IMG/VR virus record: IMGVR_UViG_3300001282_000991 | Span: 1 to 46,439 of that record | Length of the DNA: 46,439 nucleotides | Reading direction: 5' to 3' (one strand) | Source of the DNA: a virus | Part shown: positions 22,352 to 30,651 of the stretch, one piece after another | Layout of the letters: each line of letters starts with the position of its first letter | Numbering within the stretch: the stretch's first letter is position 1 | The notes under the pieces: generated by a model | Told to the model about the DNA's origin: nothing | Databases searched by the model: none | The model's input: the letters and a program-made list of their open reading frames with translations, nothing else | Made by a program: the position numbers and the translations under genes

Positions 22352-22953
22352 TGGAAGCATATGAAGTTTATCGCCTCTATATGGCACTTAAACTACATTT
22401 CACTACTGCGTCTTATGACATCACCGTTACTAAAGGTGCTGTCAAGTCGTCAGAGTCTGCCTTCTTAAAAAGAAGAGATGTTTTCCTATTCAGGAAACTG
22501 GCGAAGAAGTTCGTCGCTCGTCAAGAAATTATCAACTACTTTGTTGCAAACTTTGCAGCAGGAGATAAGAACGGCGGCATCTTTAGTGCAGATTCTGACG
22601 ATATCTATGAGAAGTGGAAAGGTAGACACGATCGGTTGTCATACATGTTCGCTGACGATATTAGTCGCTTACTCTTAGAAGCAGACAAGTCAGAGCAAGA
22701 TCCTTTTGTATCTTACGACAATCAACATCCAATAGTAATTAAGATGCTGTTGGGTAAAAAAATTTCACTAGAAACAGTTATTATACTTGACAAACTACTA
22801 GATTTCAGGTATAATCTAAATACTGAATTGTTGAATGATTTTATCTGGAATGATTTAAATCTTTTGATAATTAAGTATCGTCCGTTCGTTCGAATCGATC
22901 GGTCGAAATTCTCTCAACTATGGATCAAGGAGAAAGGCCAAGTGGTCTGTTAA
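22351..22953 (+). CDS. gp59: gp59-like replicative helicase loader
   Basis: 200 residues, close to the 217 of T4 gp59. Shared features: YEVYRLYMALKLHF at the start, KRRDVFLFRKLAKKF, FVANFAAGD, DISRLLLE, a KMLLGKKISLETVIILDKLL block and WNDLNLLIIKYRPF. gp59 loads the gp41 helicase onto forked DNA coated with gp32. Coupled to gene 33 by TAATG and one base before the next gene. Confidence 0.9.
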   Translation: MEAYEVYRLYMALKLHFTTASYDITVTKGAVKSSESAFLKRRDVFLFRKLAKKFVARQEIINYFVANFAAGDKNGGIFSADSDDIYEKWKGRHDRLSYMFADDISRLLLEADKSEQDPFVSYDNQHPIVIKMLLGKKISLETVIILDKLLDFRYNLNTELLNDFIWNDLNLLIIKYRPFVRIDRSKFSQLWIKEKGQVVC

Positions 22954-23130
22954 ATGGGTAATTCAAGAAGCAGGGACTATTGGGGCAATGATGAACCAAA
23001 AGTAAGAGAAGTACGTAAAGGTGTTGATAAATCAAATAAACACCGTAAGAACCTGTATAAATACTCAGGTAGTAATGATGCTGAAGAGTATGATGACTAC
23101 GATGATTATAATACAAACCGCAAATATTAA
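22954..23130 (+). CDS. Small hydrophilic protein (58 aa) between gp59 and gp32
   Basis: ATG 22954 to TAA 23130. Starts MGNSRSRDYWGNDEPKVREV; the middle is basic and the end is an Asp/Tyr-rich acidic tail (EEYDDYDDYN). Begins one base after the gp59 stop, so co-translated. It may interact with DNA or with gp32/gp59, but nothing proves it. Confidence 0.7.
   Translation: MGNSRSRDYWGNDEPKVREVRKGVDKSNKHRKNLYKYSGSNDAEEYDDYDDYNTNRKY
23056..23063 (+). promoter_or_regulatory. Late promoter candidate upstream of gp32
   Basis: TATAAATA, full consensus, inside the 58-residue gene and 97 bases before the gp32 ATG. It would give a leader of about 90 bases, which could hold autoregulatory structure as in T4 gene 32 (inference). 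Confidence 0.45.
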
Positions 23131-23160
23131 ACATACATCGCAATATAAGGAAATACAAAT

Positions 23161-24087
23161 ATGTCTATTAATTCACTATCCGAACTTCGTAAGAATCGCG
23201 GAAACTTCGACTCACTCATGAAGGCAGTTGAGTCAATCGCAAATCCATCAAATGAAAAGCGTGGCGACGACGATCGCTTCTGGAAACCAACTGTCGATAA
23301 GGCAGGTAATGGTCAGGCAGTCCTGCGTTTTCTCCCTGCTCCAGCAGGTGAGGAACTTCCTTGGGTTCGCGTTTTTGATCATGGTTTCCAGGGTCCAACT
23401 GGTAAGTGGTATATCGAAAACTCGTTGACCACAATCAACAAACCAGATCCCGTCGGCGAACTGAATTCCGAACTTTGGAACTCAGGTATCGAAGCGAATA
23501 AGGAAATCGCTCGTAAGCAAAAGCGTCGTCTTTCTTACATCTCCAACGTTCTGGTAATTCGCGATCCCGCAAATCCAGAGAATGAAGGTAAGGTATTCCT
23601 CTACAAGTATGGTAAGAAAATCTTTGACAAGATCAAGGATGTAATGCAACCAACGTTTGAAGATGAGAAACCAGTTAACCCATTCGACCTTTGGGAAGGT
23701 GCTAACTTCAAGTTGCGCATTCGTCAGGTCGAAGGTTATCGCAACTACGATAAGTCAGAATTCGACGGTCCAACTCCTCTTGATGATGATGAGGATAAGT
23801 TGGAGCAGGTCTGGAAGGGTGCGCATTCGCTTGCTACCTTCCTCGATCCTTCGAACTTCAAGTCATATGATGAACTGAAGGCGAAGATGAATGCTGTTCT
23901 AACAGGTGGTGGTTCGCGTATGGCAACTGCGGAGAAGGTTAATCCGCTTGATGCTGAAGACGAACTGTTCGTTGAAACCAAGATGCGAAATGCACCTGCT
24001 GCTAAGACAACAGATGACAGTCCACCTTGGAAGGAAGACAGTGACGATGACACGATGAGTTACTTCTCGAGTCTCGCTGATGACTAA
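23161..24087 (+). CDS. gp32: gp32 single-stranded DNA-binding protein
   Basis: 308 residues, near the 301 of T4 gp32. Basic N-terminal cooperativity domain (SLSELRKNRGNFDSLMKAVE), OB-fold core with FLPAPAGEELPWVRVFDHGF, GKWYIENSLTTIN and the LSYISNVLVIRDP strand, then an acidic C-terminal tail ending in DDDTMSYFSSLADD that should recruit partner proteins. T4 gp32 holds zinc through one His and three Cys; this protein has no cysteine at all, so the fold must be stable without zinc. Preceded by TAAGGA and the small acidic gene, followed by a strong terminator. Confidence 0.93.
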   Translation: MSINSLSELRKNRGNFDSLMKAVESIANPSNEKRGDDDRFWKPTVDKAGNGQAVLRFLPAPAGEELPWVRVFDHGFQGPTGKWYIENSLTTINKPDPVGELNSELWNSGIEANKEIARKQKRRLSYISNVLVIRDPANPENEGKVFLYKYGKKIFDKIKDVMQPTFEDEKPVNPFDLWEGANFKLRIRQVEGYRNYDKSEFDGPTPLDDDEDKLEQVWKGAHSLATFLDPSNFKSYDELKAKMNAVLTGGGSRMATAEKVNPLDAEDELFVETKMRNAPAAKTTDDSPPWKEDSDDDTMSYFSSLADD

Positions 24088-24093
24088 AAACTT

Positions 24094-24114
24094 GGGGGAG
24101 CGTTTCGCTCCCCC
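24094..24114. terminator. Bidirectional terminator between convergent genes
   Basis: GGGGGAGCG (24094-24102) and CGCTCCCCC (24106-24114) form a 9-pair stem with a TTT loop. On the plus strand ATTTCATT follows; on the minus strand the stem is followed by AAGTTTTT. It separates gp32 from the convergent baseplate genes. Confidence 0.85.
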
Positions 24115-24120
24115 ATTTCA

Positions 24121-26646
24121 TTATGCCACTGCTCTTTTTTCTTGGAATCTTAACCACGTGCTATCAGTTGGTCTTGCGTTGATATAATCTCTACCAGAAC
24201 CGAACACAGGGGATTGCTGTGTATTGGCAGGTGCTTGAATTACTGTTGGCGGTGGTACGTTTATAACTGGCGCAGCAGATTTAGCAGTCATATCAGTTCC
24301 ACGTTCAATTACTGCACCATCTAGATTTCTTCCAGTTTCCAATCCTGCAGTCTTACCAACTGGTTTAATTTGTGAACCAGAATATTCACCAGATGCCATT
24401 TTTTCTTCAGTACTATCGACCAACCCAAAGGTCAACCCACTAGCAATATTTCTTCCTGCGTTGAGGAATTTTTGCCCTGTTGTTGCCTTTTCATCTGCAT
24501 TAAAACCTTTGTATGCGTCGTATGCTGCCATACCTGCTGCGAGCGGTAAAGCAACTTTACCCAATACTCTACCAGCAAATCTTCCTGCAGTTCCTAATTT
24601 TCTTCCAGCGGAACCAAGGAACGAAGATGCTTTAGCAGGCATGTTTTTCGCAGAACCCATAACTCTATTCACAGCTCTATTGAACATGCTCGGTTTTTTC
24701 GTGGCACCAGCAGCACCTGTTGCCACTTTAACACCAGCAGCACCAGCAGCACCTGTTGCCACTTTAACACCAGCAGCACCAGCAGCACCTGTTGCTGCAG
24801 TAGATGCTAAGGAAGAAGTAGGAGCAGAATTTGCTGCAGTTGTAGGTGTGTTGTCAGGAAGCGCATTGAGATCTCTCGCTGCCAATCCAGCATCAATTCC
24901 TATTGAAGCTGCTGTTCCCCAAAACGGAACAGTTCCTGCTGCTCCTGACGCGACTTCTAATCCTGCGCCAACAAAATCCCCTTGCAATGCTCTTTGTGCA
25001 CCAAACCCAAGACCAGCAAGTATACTTACGCCTGGAATTTTTTTCAATAGCGACTTACCTGCTGCCTTTGCACCGAGTTTACCTGCACCAGATTTACCTA
25101 TTCCAGTAGCACCCTTTACTTTATCCCATGCTCTGGACCAGAAACCACCTTTGGGTTTTGCTGCTGGACCATCATTTGCAGCAGTAGGAACATTTGGTCT
25201 TGTTCTTGTAGAAGGTTCTGCAGTTCCTGGTTTTTTTGGTGGAGTTTTTTCGTCGTTCGATGGACCTTCGTATGAAGGACGTTCGTTTACTCTCTTTTTT
25301 TGCTCCTCGACCATTCTGTCATCATCATTGGCAGCCGGAGGAATTTTTACTCCTGGGTCATTCGCAGGAGTTGGTAAGGTTCTGCTTGGTTGTTGACCTG
25401 GAACAATTTTGGGTGTTTGACCTGGAACAGCTTTTGGTGTTTGACCTGGAACTCGAGTTACGTCGTTCGCAGGAGCGCTCGGTGTAGTTCTTGATGCTGG
25501 CATAGATTCGGGTGCACCGACGGTTGACTCGCCGAACCCAAGTTTACCCTTTGCCCAATCCCATGCACCAACTGCACCTGCTGCCAACCCAGCGGCCGCA
25601 GCAGCACCAGCAGCAAGAATACCAGTTCCTCTGCCTCTTACTCTTGCTCTTTGTCTTTGCGCAGGTCTTCTTCGTGGGTCAGGAAGATCTATATCTGGAC
25701 CAACATCATTATTCCCTGTGCATTGGCATGTGCAAACACAGTCTTTGATTTTGTTTAAGGTGTCCATGAGTTCTGCCCAACGAGTTTCCCATGGATCAAT
25801 ACCATCAGTAGCACTTCTGCTAAATGCAGGATCAGTGTCGCGTATTCCTGCTCTTAATTCTTGATCATCGCTTCTCGAAGATGTATCAGGTTTGCTGTCT
25901 GGATTCGATAAACTTGTTGTTTGCTCTCCACCACCTGTTTCAAATTTATCTTGGTCGGGTGAGTTTACGGAATCTAATATTTTTCCAAAATCACTGGCGC
26001 TGGACTCAGCGAGAGCAACTTTTTTGTTCTCGTAATCTGCCTTTGCTCGTATTCTTTCTCTTCTCTCTTCATCCTTGACAAAACTGTCACCAAGACCTTT
26101 TCTGAATCCATATGAAAAGTCTTTCAAGACGGATCCAAATATGCTAGTCCCTTGCACCTTTGCTTCAGCAGGAGTCTTTCCTGTGACATTACGCATAAAG
26201 CGATTTTTGAATGTATCCTGATCACCCGTAAGTGTGGCGTTTGCGTCCTTAAATTTTTCTTGCAGAACAGATTCTTTTAATCGTTCGCCGACACCCTTTA
26301 GTTTCTCGTTGCCAGATTTATCTGCAGAAAGCAGTATCTTTTCGGCAAGTTCTCCAAGTCTTTTTAAATCTTCAGAATTTTTACCTTGAAGTTTGCTGAT
26401 TTCTTTTACTACATCCTTCAATAATGTTTTGTCTTCATCAACAAGATTTTCTACTAGATCTTTGTTTGCAAGTTCTATTGATTTTGCAAAATCAGTTACG
26501 ATTCTTGCAACTGATGTATCAGAAACAGACTTCATTGACTCCGTGCTAACAGATTCAAGAACTTTAACGAGAATTTCGTCTCGTTGTTCGGGTGTCAGTT
26601 TCTGCGCACCCTTCTTAGTATTTTCTTGTTCAATATTTGGCAACAT
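24121..26646 (-). CDS. Large virion protein, probable tape-measure/hub protein
   Basis: 841 residues. Residues 1-230 are charged and helical (coiled-coil-like). From about 330 the protein alternates Gly/Ala-rich hydrophobic stretches (GILAAGAAAAAGLAAGAVGAW, about 345-365; also near 560-600 and 705-725) with Pro/Thr-rich linkers, and it has a CTCQC cluster at about 308-312. Short tandem repeats occur: VPGQTPK near 400-420 and a 12-residue unit near 615-645. It follows the gp26 and gp51 homologues, where T4 has genes 27-29, and its size and hydrophobic segments suit a tape measure that also reaches the host membrane. No direct homology is recognised, so the role is positional inference. Confidence 0.55.
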   Translation of the reverse strand: MLPNIEQENTKKGAQKLTPEQRDEILVKVLESVSTESMKSVSDTSVARIVTDFAKSIELANKDLVENLVDEDKTLLKDVVKEISKLQGKNSEDLKRLGELAEKILLSADKSGNEKLKGVGERLKESVLQEKFKDANATLTGDQDTFKNRFMRNVTGKTPAEAKVQGTSIFGSVLKDFSYGFRKGLGDSFVKDEERRERIRAKADYENKKVALAESSASDFGKILDSVNSPDQDKFETGGGEQTTSLSNPDSKPDTSSRSDDQELRAGIRDTDPAFSRSATDGIDPWETRWAELMDTLNKIKDCVCTCQCTGNNDVGPDIDLPDPRRRPAQRQRARVRGRGTGILAAGAAAAAGLAAGAVGAWDWAKGKLGFGESTVGAPESMPASRTTPSAPANDVTRVPGQTPKAVPGQTPKIVPGQQPSRTLPTPANDPGVKIPPAANDDDRMVEEQKKRVNERPSYEGPSNDEKTPPKKPGTAEPSTRTRPNVPTAANDGPAAKPKGGFWSRAWDKVKGATGIGKSGAGKLGAKAAGKSLLKKIPGVSILAGLGFGAQRALQGDFVGAGLEVASGAAGTVPFWGTAASIGIDAGLAARDLNALPDNTPTTAANSAPTSSLASTAATGAAGAAGVKVATGAAGAAGVKVATGAAGATKKPSMFNRAVNRVMGSAKNMPAKASSFLGSAGRKLGTAGRFAGRVLGKVALPLAAGMAAYDAYKGFNADEKATTGQKFLNAGRNIASGLTFGLVDSTEEKMASGEYSGSQIKPVGKTAGLETGRNLDGAVIERGTDMTAKSAAPVINVPPPTVIQAPANTQQSPVFGSGRDYINARPTDSTWLRFQEKRAVA
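24711..24800 (-). repeat. 36-base tandem repeat inside the large virion gene
   Basis: A 36-base unit starts at 24711, 24747 and (partial) 24783, near-identical in DNA, encoding the 12-residue unit AAGVKVATGAAG. Identity at the DNA level suggests recent slippage expansion and probable length variation. Confidence 0.8.
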
Positions 26647-26655
26647 GGAGTTTAA

Positions 26656-26808
26656 TTATCCTTGATTCTGTTCTTCTTGTTTTTTCTTCAAGTGGGTCAG
26701 CAATAAACCAATATACACTTCCCTTTCCCAAGGTATCATATTCTCTAATTCGGTTAAACTATATTTATGCTCGTGCATCAATATGAAATTAGTTTTATAG
26801 AAATTCAT
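26656..26808 (-). CDS. gp51: gp51-like baseplate hub assembly protein (50 aa)
   Basis: ATG 26806-26808 to TAA 26656-26658, 50 residues. Opens MNFYKTNFILMHEHKYSLTE, continues LENMIPWEREVYIGLLL and ends in a basic Gln-rich tail. The MHxHKxxLxxLENMIPWER signature recurs in small genes directly after gene 26 in T4-like phages; T4 gene 51 holds the matching position and is needed for hub assembly. Lies between gp26 and the large virion gene. Identification rests on motif memory and synteny. Confidence 0.68.
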   Translation of the reverse strand: MNFYKTNFILMHEHKYSLTELENMIPWEREVYIGLLLTHLKKKQEEQNQG

Positions 26809-26828
26809 CAAATTGTCATGGGAAAGGG

Positions 26829-27512
26829 TTACCCGAAAAAACTTTCTAGTCCATCAATTACCACGACATTTTCAGTCTCGCATTTCGGGCATTTGTATTC
26901 AATAACCTTCTCGACTCTTGGTGCAGTTTTGAAGAATTCTGAAATCTTTTCAAACTGCTCAGAGGTCAGACCGTCAACAAATTTAATCACTTCTTCGATT
27001 GGTTCATCGTTTGTTGAGAAAATTTCTTCTTTAGTATAAATCGCATCAATCGCCGCGACCATGATGTCGAATACTTTTAAGTCATCCTGGATTAATGTCT
27101 CAGCGGCAGGATACTTCATGATCACACCAATATCATCGGTTAATTGGATCTTGTTGCTATGATTTTCTGTTATCTGTAGTTCTATGGTTGATAGATCGAG
27201 TTCGAATGGAGTTCTGTGACTACATTCGCCACAAATTAAATTGAATTCAGAACTACCACCAATCGATTGCGAGCGCAATTTTACAAATATGTTTTGTAAA
27301 TCAAAGAATGGAAGTTCTTTACCATTAACTGCTCCTTTGCTACAAGCAGTAATCACATCTTGCATTGCTTTAAGAATATCTGATTTATTACCAGATTCTT
27401 GCGCCATTATTAGAAGTTTTTCTTCTTTGACGAGGAATGGTCGAAATTCGACCTTTAGATTTTTTGAATAAATTTCAATTTCAAAAGTAGGTGTTTCTAA
27501 CACGGGAATCAT
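26829..27512 (-). CDS. gp26: gp26-type baseplate hub assembly protein
   Basis: 227 residues from the ATG at 27510-27512, which has GGAG nine bases upstream (the frame extends a few codons to a TTG). Matches the T4 baseplate protein family: FEIEIYSKNLKVEFRPFLVKEEKLLIMA, LKAMQDVITAC, FDLQNIFVKLRSQSIG, FVDGLTSEQFEKISEFF. Two CxxC pairs (CGEC and CPKC) suggest a zinc ribbon joining the two halves. In T4 the family is needed for the central hub. Confidence 0.85.
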   Translation of the reverse strand: MIPVLETPTFEIEIYSKNLKVEFRPFLVKEEKLLIMAQESGNKSDILKAMQDVITACSKGAVNGKELPFFDLQNIFVKLRSQSIGGSSEFNLICGECSHRTPFELDLSTIELQITENHSNKIQLTDDIGVIMKYPAAETLIQDDLKVFDIMVAAIDAIYTKEEIFSTNDEPIEEVIKFVDGLTSEQFEKISEFFKTAPRVEKVIEYKCPKCETENVVVIDGLESFFG

Positions 27513-27540
27513 TATTATATTCTCCAAATAATTATATTGT

Positions 27541-28188
27541 TTAAATTACGACGTCGTCTTCTTCAGTTATATCTTCCGGAAATCCATCTGGTTGACCTTC
27601 CGCTGAAAATTGCATTGGATTACCTTCTGGGTCATATCCGCCAATTGCTCTCCAATTTTTATATGTGAAAGTTACAGGCATGCGTAAAACTTGTGCATTT
27701 GTTCCAGATGCTTGAATTGGTGCTAATGATCTCGGGAATGCACCCTCAATTCTCCATTGAACAACAACTTCATCTTTGTTGTTCAATGCCACCAAGTCGA
27801 TATCAGCAACATAATCGTCTGGATATTCGACATATCTTGTTACTGGGTTAACAATTTGCCGCATCCAGTCTCCAAAAAAGTCTTTAACAGTCCACGATGC
27901 ATCAACCAAAAATGTCATTGAGATCGAATCTCCACCGAAGTCAATAGACGTTGCACGTGGATAATTTAAATTGTTCAATCTATATGCTCTCGTTCCGATA
28001 AGCAATCCAGGAAAAATTATATCTTCCACCATCATGGAGATTATTTTTGGAGATTCTCCCTGTGAAGTATAATGACTTTGCATAATTTGTGGATAATTGA
28101 ACATTACCTCAAATCTATTAGATCTTGCTAAGTCAGTTTTCTTGACTTGTGAGATGAAATCTGATATACTGTGGAATGCCTGCACCAT
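27541..28188 (-). CDS. Tail-tube-like baseplate protein (gp54/gp19 type)
   Basis: 215 residues with the tail-tube fold pattern: an N-terminal ARSNRFEVMFNYP strand, a loop with MMVEDIIFPGLLIGTRAYRL, the SISMTFLVDASWTVKDFFGDW strand-helix and a late RMPVTFTYKNW strand. T4 gp54 (tube initiator) and gp19 (tube) share this fold; the position next to gp26 in a baseplate block favours the initiator. Acidic C-terminal tail. Coupled to the next upstream gene by a shared base at the stop/start. Confidence 0.65.
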   Translation of the reverse strand: MVQAFHSISDFISQVKKTDLARSNRFEVMFNYPQIMQSHYTSQGESPKIISMMVEDIIFPGLLIGTRAYRLNNLNYPRATSIDFGGDSISMTFLVDASWTVKDFFGDWMRQIVNPVTRYVEYPDDYVADIDLVALNNKDEVVVQWRIEGAFPRSLAPIQASGTNAQVLRMPVTFTYKNWRAIGGYDPEGNPMQFSAEGQPDGFPEDITEEDDVVI

Positions 28189-28760
28189 TAAAATTTGCTC
28201 CTAGAATCTCTGAATACCTGTTCTTTTGTGGCACCCACAAAGTTCTCGATCGGCAAGAATATTGCTGCTTGCCAATCTTCAGGGTTGACTTTCATGAATT
28301 GTGAATTAACGTGGTTGGTCAAGTAATGTTTGATACACGGTTTGACCTCATTCGCATTCTTCAAGTTGTTTAATAGATTGTATGACATACGTAACTTGGT
28401 TGTTTCAGAATATGTCTTGGTTGTCTTGTAATCTAACAATTCACCAAGAACTTGTGCTCGTAGCAGGTAAGGTAGGTAATGTAAATTGATTCCATAGAAT
28501 CCACCTTTTGCTGGACCGAATGGTAACACCAACGGAAAGGTATCATAGAAAGGAAGTTCTTCCTTCAACTTTGGATCATAGAAATACAGATACATTGAAC
28601 CAATCTCGATATTGGTTTTCAATTCACCGATATCTGATTTCATTACGCTGCTCTGAGACAACCTCGCGCCAACGAGGTTTTTCACATTGTTCATATACCA
28701 ATCCATGGACTTTTGTCCATCACCTGCCTTGGCACGAAGTCTCTGAAACGGATTTGCCAA
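28188..28760 (-). CDS. Conserved T4-like phage protein (190 aa), role unassigned
   Basis: 190 residues, starting with TTG directly after the upstream TAA (TAATTG). Blocks MYLYFYDPKLKEELPFYDTF, GFYGINLHYLPYLLRAQ, KLRMSYNLLNNL and PEDWQAAIFLPIENF form a signature I associate with a protein conserved among T4-like phages. I am unsure of the accepted function; a DNA-end-protector label is possible but not supported by visible features. Sits between gp4 and tail-tube genes, so probably a virion or assembly factor. Confidence 0.7.
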   Translation of the reverse strand: MANPFQRLRAKAGDGQKSMDWYMNNVKNLVGARLSQSSVMKSDIGELKTNIEIGSMYLYFYDPKLKEELPFYDTFPLVLPFGPAKGGFYGINLHYLPYLLRAQVLGELLDYKTTKTYSETTKLRMSYNLLNNLKNANEVKPCIKHYLTNHVNSQFMKVNPEDWQAAIFLPIENFVGATKEQVFRDSRSKF

Positions 28761-28922
28761 TTACCTACCTTGTCCTCTGTATGCTTTATAATTTGCACGT
28801 TTACGTTTATTCATGGTTGAAAACTTTATCGAAGAGGAACTACCACCGATTGTGGTTTTGCCCTTTTTCTGATTAGTAAAGGAAATTTTAGTATTTCCGC
28901 CACCAGATTTTGCTTTTGCCAT
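28761..28922 (-). CDS. Small basic protein (53 aa)
   Basis: ATG 28920-28922 with AAGGAG at ideal spacing, TAA 28761-28763. Basic throughout; a Gly/Ser/Thr-rich first part and the ending NKRKRANYKAYRGQGR. The KxxRGQGR ending is one I recall from small proteins near head-completion genes in marine T4-like phages. Likely binds nucleic acid or packs in the virion; unproven. Confidence 0.72.
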   Translation of the reverse strand: MAKAKSGGGNTKISFTNQKKGKTTIGGSSSSIKFSTMNKRKRANYKAYRGQGR

Positions 28923-28936
28923 AGATATTCTCCTTC

Positions 28937-29395
28937 TTATTTATTACGGATTCCCAACTCTTTTTCAGTTAGGATGATGAATTTCCATCCTCTATCTTCA
29001 CAAAACTCAGTAGCAAATTTCCACTTTGCTTGGTTTACACCCCATTGCATAACTTCCTGTAGAAACTTCTTTGTTTTCCTAGCAGGAACTTTGGGTTCTT
29101 TAGTAAACTTCTGCGGTTTTACCTCAACCAGATACTTCTTTGTAACACCACTTTTTTCTTGAACCTTGATATAAAAATCCACGAAATATCTATGTACTCG
29201 ATTATCTAAAGGAGAGATATACGGTATGGGCAACTCTTCAGATCCCCATTCCAATATGTTGTCGTTGTTATCGCACCACTTCATGAATTTCAGTTCCCAA
29301 CTGGAGCGATAAACAATATTGTTTGGATTGCCAATATATTTCTTTGGATTCTGTATTTTATACAGACCTTTCAAAGTTTCCTTGCCATAACTCAT
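28937..29395 (-). CDS. gp4: gp4-like head completion protein
   Basis: 152 residues from ATG 29393-29395 (MSYGKETLKG); the longer frame to 29473 overlaps the divergent gene's start region and is rejected. Family blocks: NPKKYIGNPNNIVYRSSWEL, FMKWCDNNDNILEWGSEELP, IPYISPLDNRVHRYFVDFYI and YLVEVKPQ. The EW...EE, DFY and EVKP elements resemble a nuclease-type fold. T4 gp4 completes filled heads before tail joining. Expressed leftward, with an AATAAATA box 32 bases upstream. Confidence 0.88.
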   Translation of the reverse strand: MSYGKETLKGLYKIQNPKKYIGNPNNIVYRSSWELKFMKWCDNNDNILEWGSEELPIPYISPLDNRVHRYFVDFYIKVQEKSGVTKKYLVEVKPQKFTKEPKVPARKTKKFLQEVMQWGVNQAKWKFATEFCEDRGWKFIILTEKELGIRNK

Positions 29396-29402
29396 ATAAA
29401 TA
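29395..29402 (+). promoter_or_regulatory. Late promoter for the rightward baseplate genes
   Basis: Full TATAAATA, 37 bases before the ATG at 29440. Drives gp48 and probably the following genes through 38156. Confidence 0.6.
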
Positions 29403-29426
29403 TTCCAAACTCTATACTTAATAGGA

Positions 29427-29434
29427 TATTTATT
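29427..29434 (-). promoter_or_regulatory. Late promoter for the leftward head/baseplate genes
   Basis: AATAAATA on the minus strand, 31 bases from the gp4 start. With the plus-strand box at 29395 it forms a face-to-face late promoter pair whose transcripts overlap briefly. Confidence 0.5.
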
Positions 29435-29439
29435 CGAAC

Positions 29440-30651
29440 ATGGCTGACACTCCTGCTTCATCGCCAGCAACACAAACTCAGCAAACTAGCGGAGCAGTGA
29501 AACCACAAGCACCAGCAAGTTCTGAACCACCAAAAAGCAGATTTAACAGAGATACTCTGCTTACCGAAATTGGAAATCCTCTTAATGAGGGACTTGTTCC
29601 AAACAGTAGATCATACAAATATCCTCTCGACGTTGGTGTCAATCCGGAATTTCCGCACTATGTTGTGTTTTATCCACTTGTCAGAGAATCTTCACCATAT
29701 GGAAAACGAATGGGATCCTCTGGGATTATCTTTGATCAATCTGATCAAAATAGAGCGGATCCGCAAAATAATCTTACCGCAACTGCTGCTGCTGGTGCCT
29801 TGGCTGGTGCAGCAATTGGCATCGGCAAAGCATTAAGTAATGCGGGTGGTAGAGGATCATCTGGCGCAGACGGTGCAGAACAGATGTCTGCAGTAACAAG
29901 CGTCGCAACACAATTGGGTTCTGCATTTAAAGGTGGTGCTCTCGGTGGTGGTGCTGGTGCACTTTTTGGATTGGCGCAAGCAGGATTGGCAGGTGAACAA
30001 CGTCTTGTATTTGGTGACAATGAAATTATACTGCATGTATCCGAGAAAGTTTCTGCCGCATATACTGCCAACTGGGATCAGGGAGATCTCGGTGGTATAG
30101 TTGGTGCATTGGCAGCAGGTCAAATGAATTTCTCTGCAGGCGAACTCTCAGATTATGCAATGAGAAAGGCATCCAAACTTGCAGGATTGACTGGATTCCA
30201 GGGGTTGCAAAATGTGGTTGAGGCAACTTCCAAGAAAGTTGAAAACCCATATAAAGAACAATTGTTCCGTTCCATGGGATTCAGAAAATTCCTATTTGAT
30301 TATAGATTTTCTCCGAGAAACAGAGACGAGGCAGTGCAGATTTTTGGCGAACCAAATTCACCAAAAGAAGGCATTATCCCAACGTTTCTTAGACATATGC
30401 ATCCAACAAAAAGTAAATCTGGATTATTTTTATCATACCCATCAGAATTTTTGATTATTTACTATCACAATGGTGAAGAAAATAAATTTGTGAGAAAAAT
30501 ATCAAACTGCGCATTGACTAACATGGCAATTGATTATGGCGCAGAAGGATATACTACATTTTCCGATGGTATGCCAACCGAAGCGACAATTCGTTTAGAG
30601 TTTACAGAACTCGAAACTCTGACTGCCGATAGAATTGAGAAAGGATTCTAA
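29440..30651 (+). CDS. gp48: gp48-like baseplate tail-tube cap
   Basis: 403 residues. The N-terminal 35 residues are Pro/Ser/Thr/Gln-rich and probably disordered. A Gly/Ala-rich hydrophobic insert (about 105-190) interrupts the fold. The C-terminal half carries the family blocks NPYKEQLFRSMGFRKFLFDY, FSPRNRDEAVQIF, FLRHMHPTKS, GLFLSYPSEFLIIYY and the tube-like end IRLEFTELETLTADRIEKGF. T4 gp48 caps the hub and starts the tail tube. It shares one base with gene 53 (stop/start overlap). Confidence 0.85.
   Translation: MADTPASSPATQTQQTSGAVKPQAPASSEPPKSRFNRDTLLTEIGNPLNEGLVPNSRSYKYPLDVGVNPEFPHYVVFYPLVRESSPYGKRMGSSGIIFDQSDQNRADPQNNLTATAAAGALAGAAIGIGKALSNAGGRGSSGADGAEQMSAVTSVATQLGSAFKGGALGGGAGALFGLAQAGLAGEQRLVFGDNEIILHVSEKVSAAYTANWDQGDLGGIVGALAAGQMNFSAGELSDYAMRKASKLAGLTGFQGLQNVVEATSKKVENPYKEQLFRSMGFRKFLFDYRFSPRNRDEAVQIFGEPNSPKEGIIPTFLRHMHPTKSKSGLFLSYPSEFLIIYYHNGEENKFVRKISNCALTNMAIDYGAEGYTTFSDGMPTEATIRLEFTELETLTADRIEKGF

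Noticed and set aside
24711-24800. Regular 36-base repeats that might suggest a CRISPR array
   Set aside because: The copies are directly adjacent with no spacers and translate in frame as a low-complexity protein repeat.
24461-25396. A 311-codon plus-strand open frame
   Set aside because: It is antisense to the large virion gene, consists mostly of Ala/Pro/Ser reflecting the Gly/Ala-rich sense codons, and has no ribosome binding site or recognisable domain.
26829-27527. TTG start for gp26 at 27527
   Set aside because: The TTG overlaps the GGAG ribosome binding site of the better ATG five codons downstream.
29440-29473. Longer gp4 start reaching 29473
   Set aside because: It would overlap the start of the divergent gp48 gene and add 26 residues absent from the family; ATG at 29395 fits the family N terminus.
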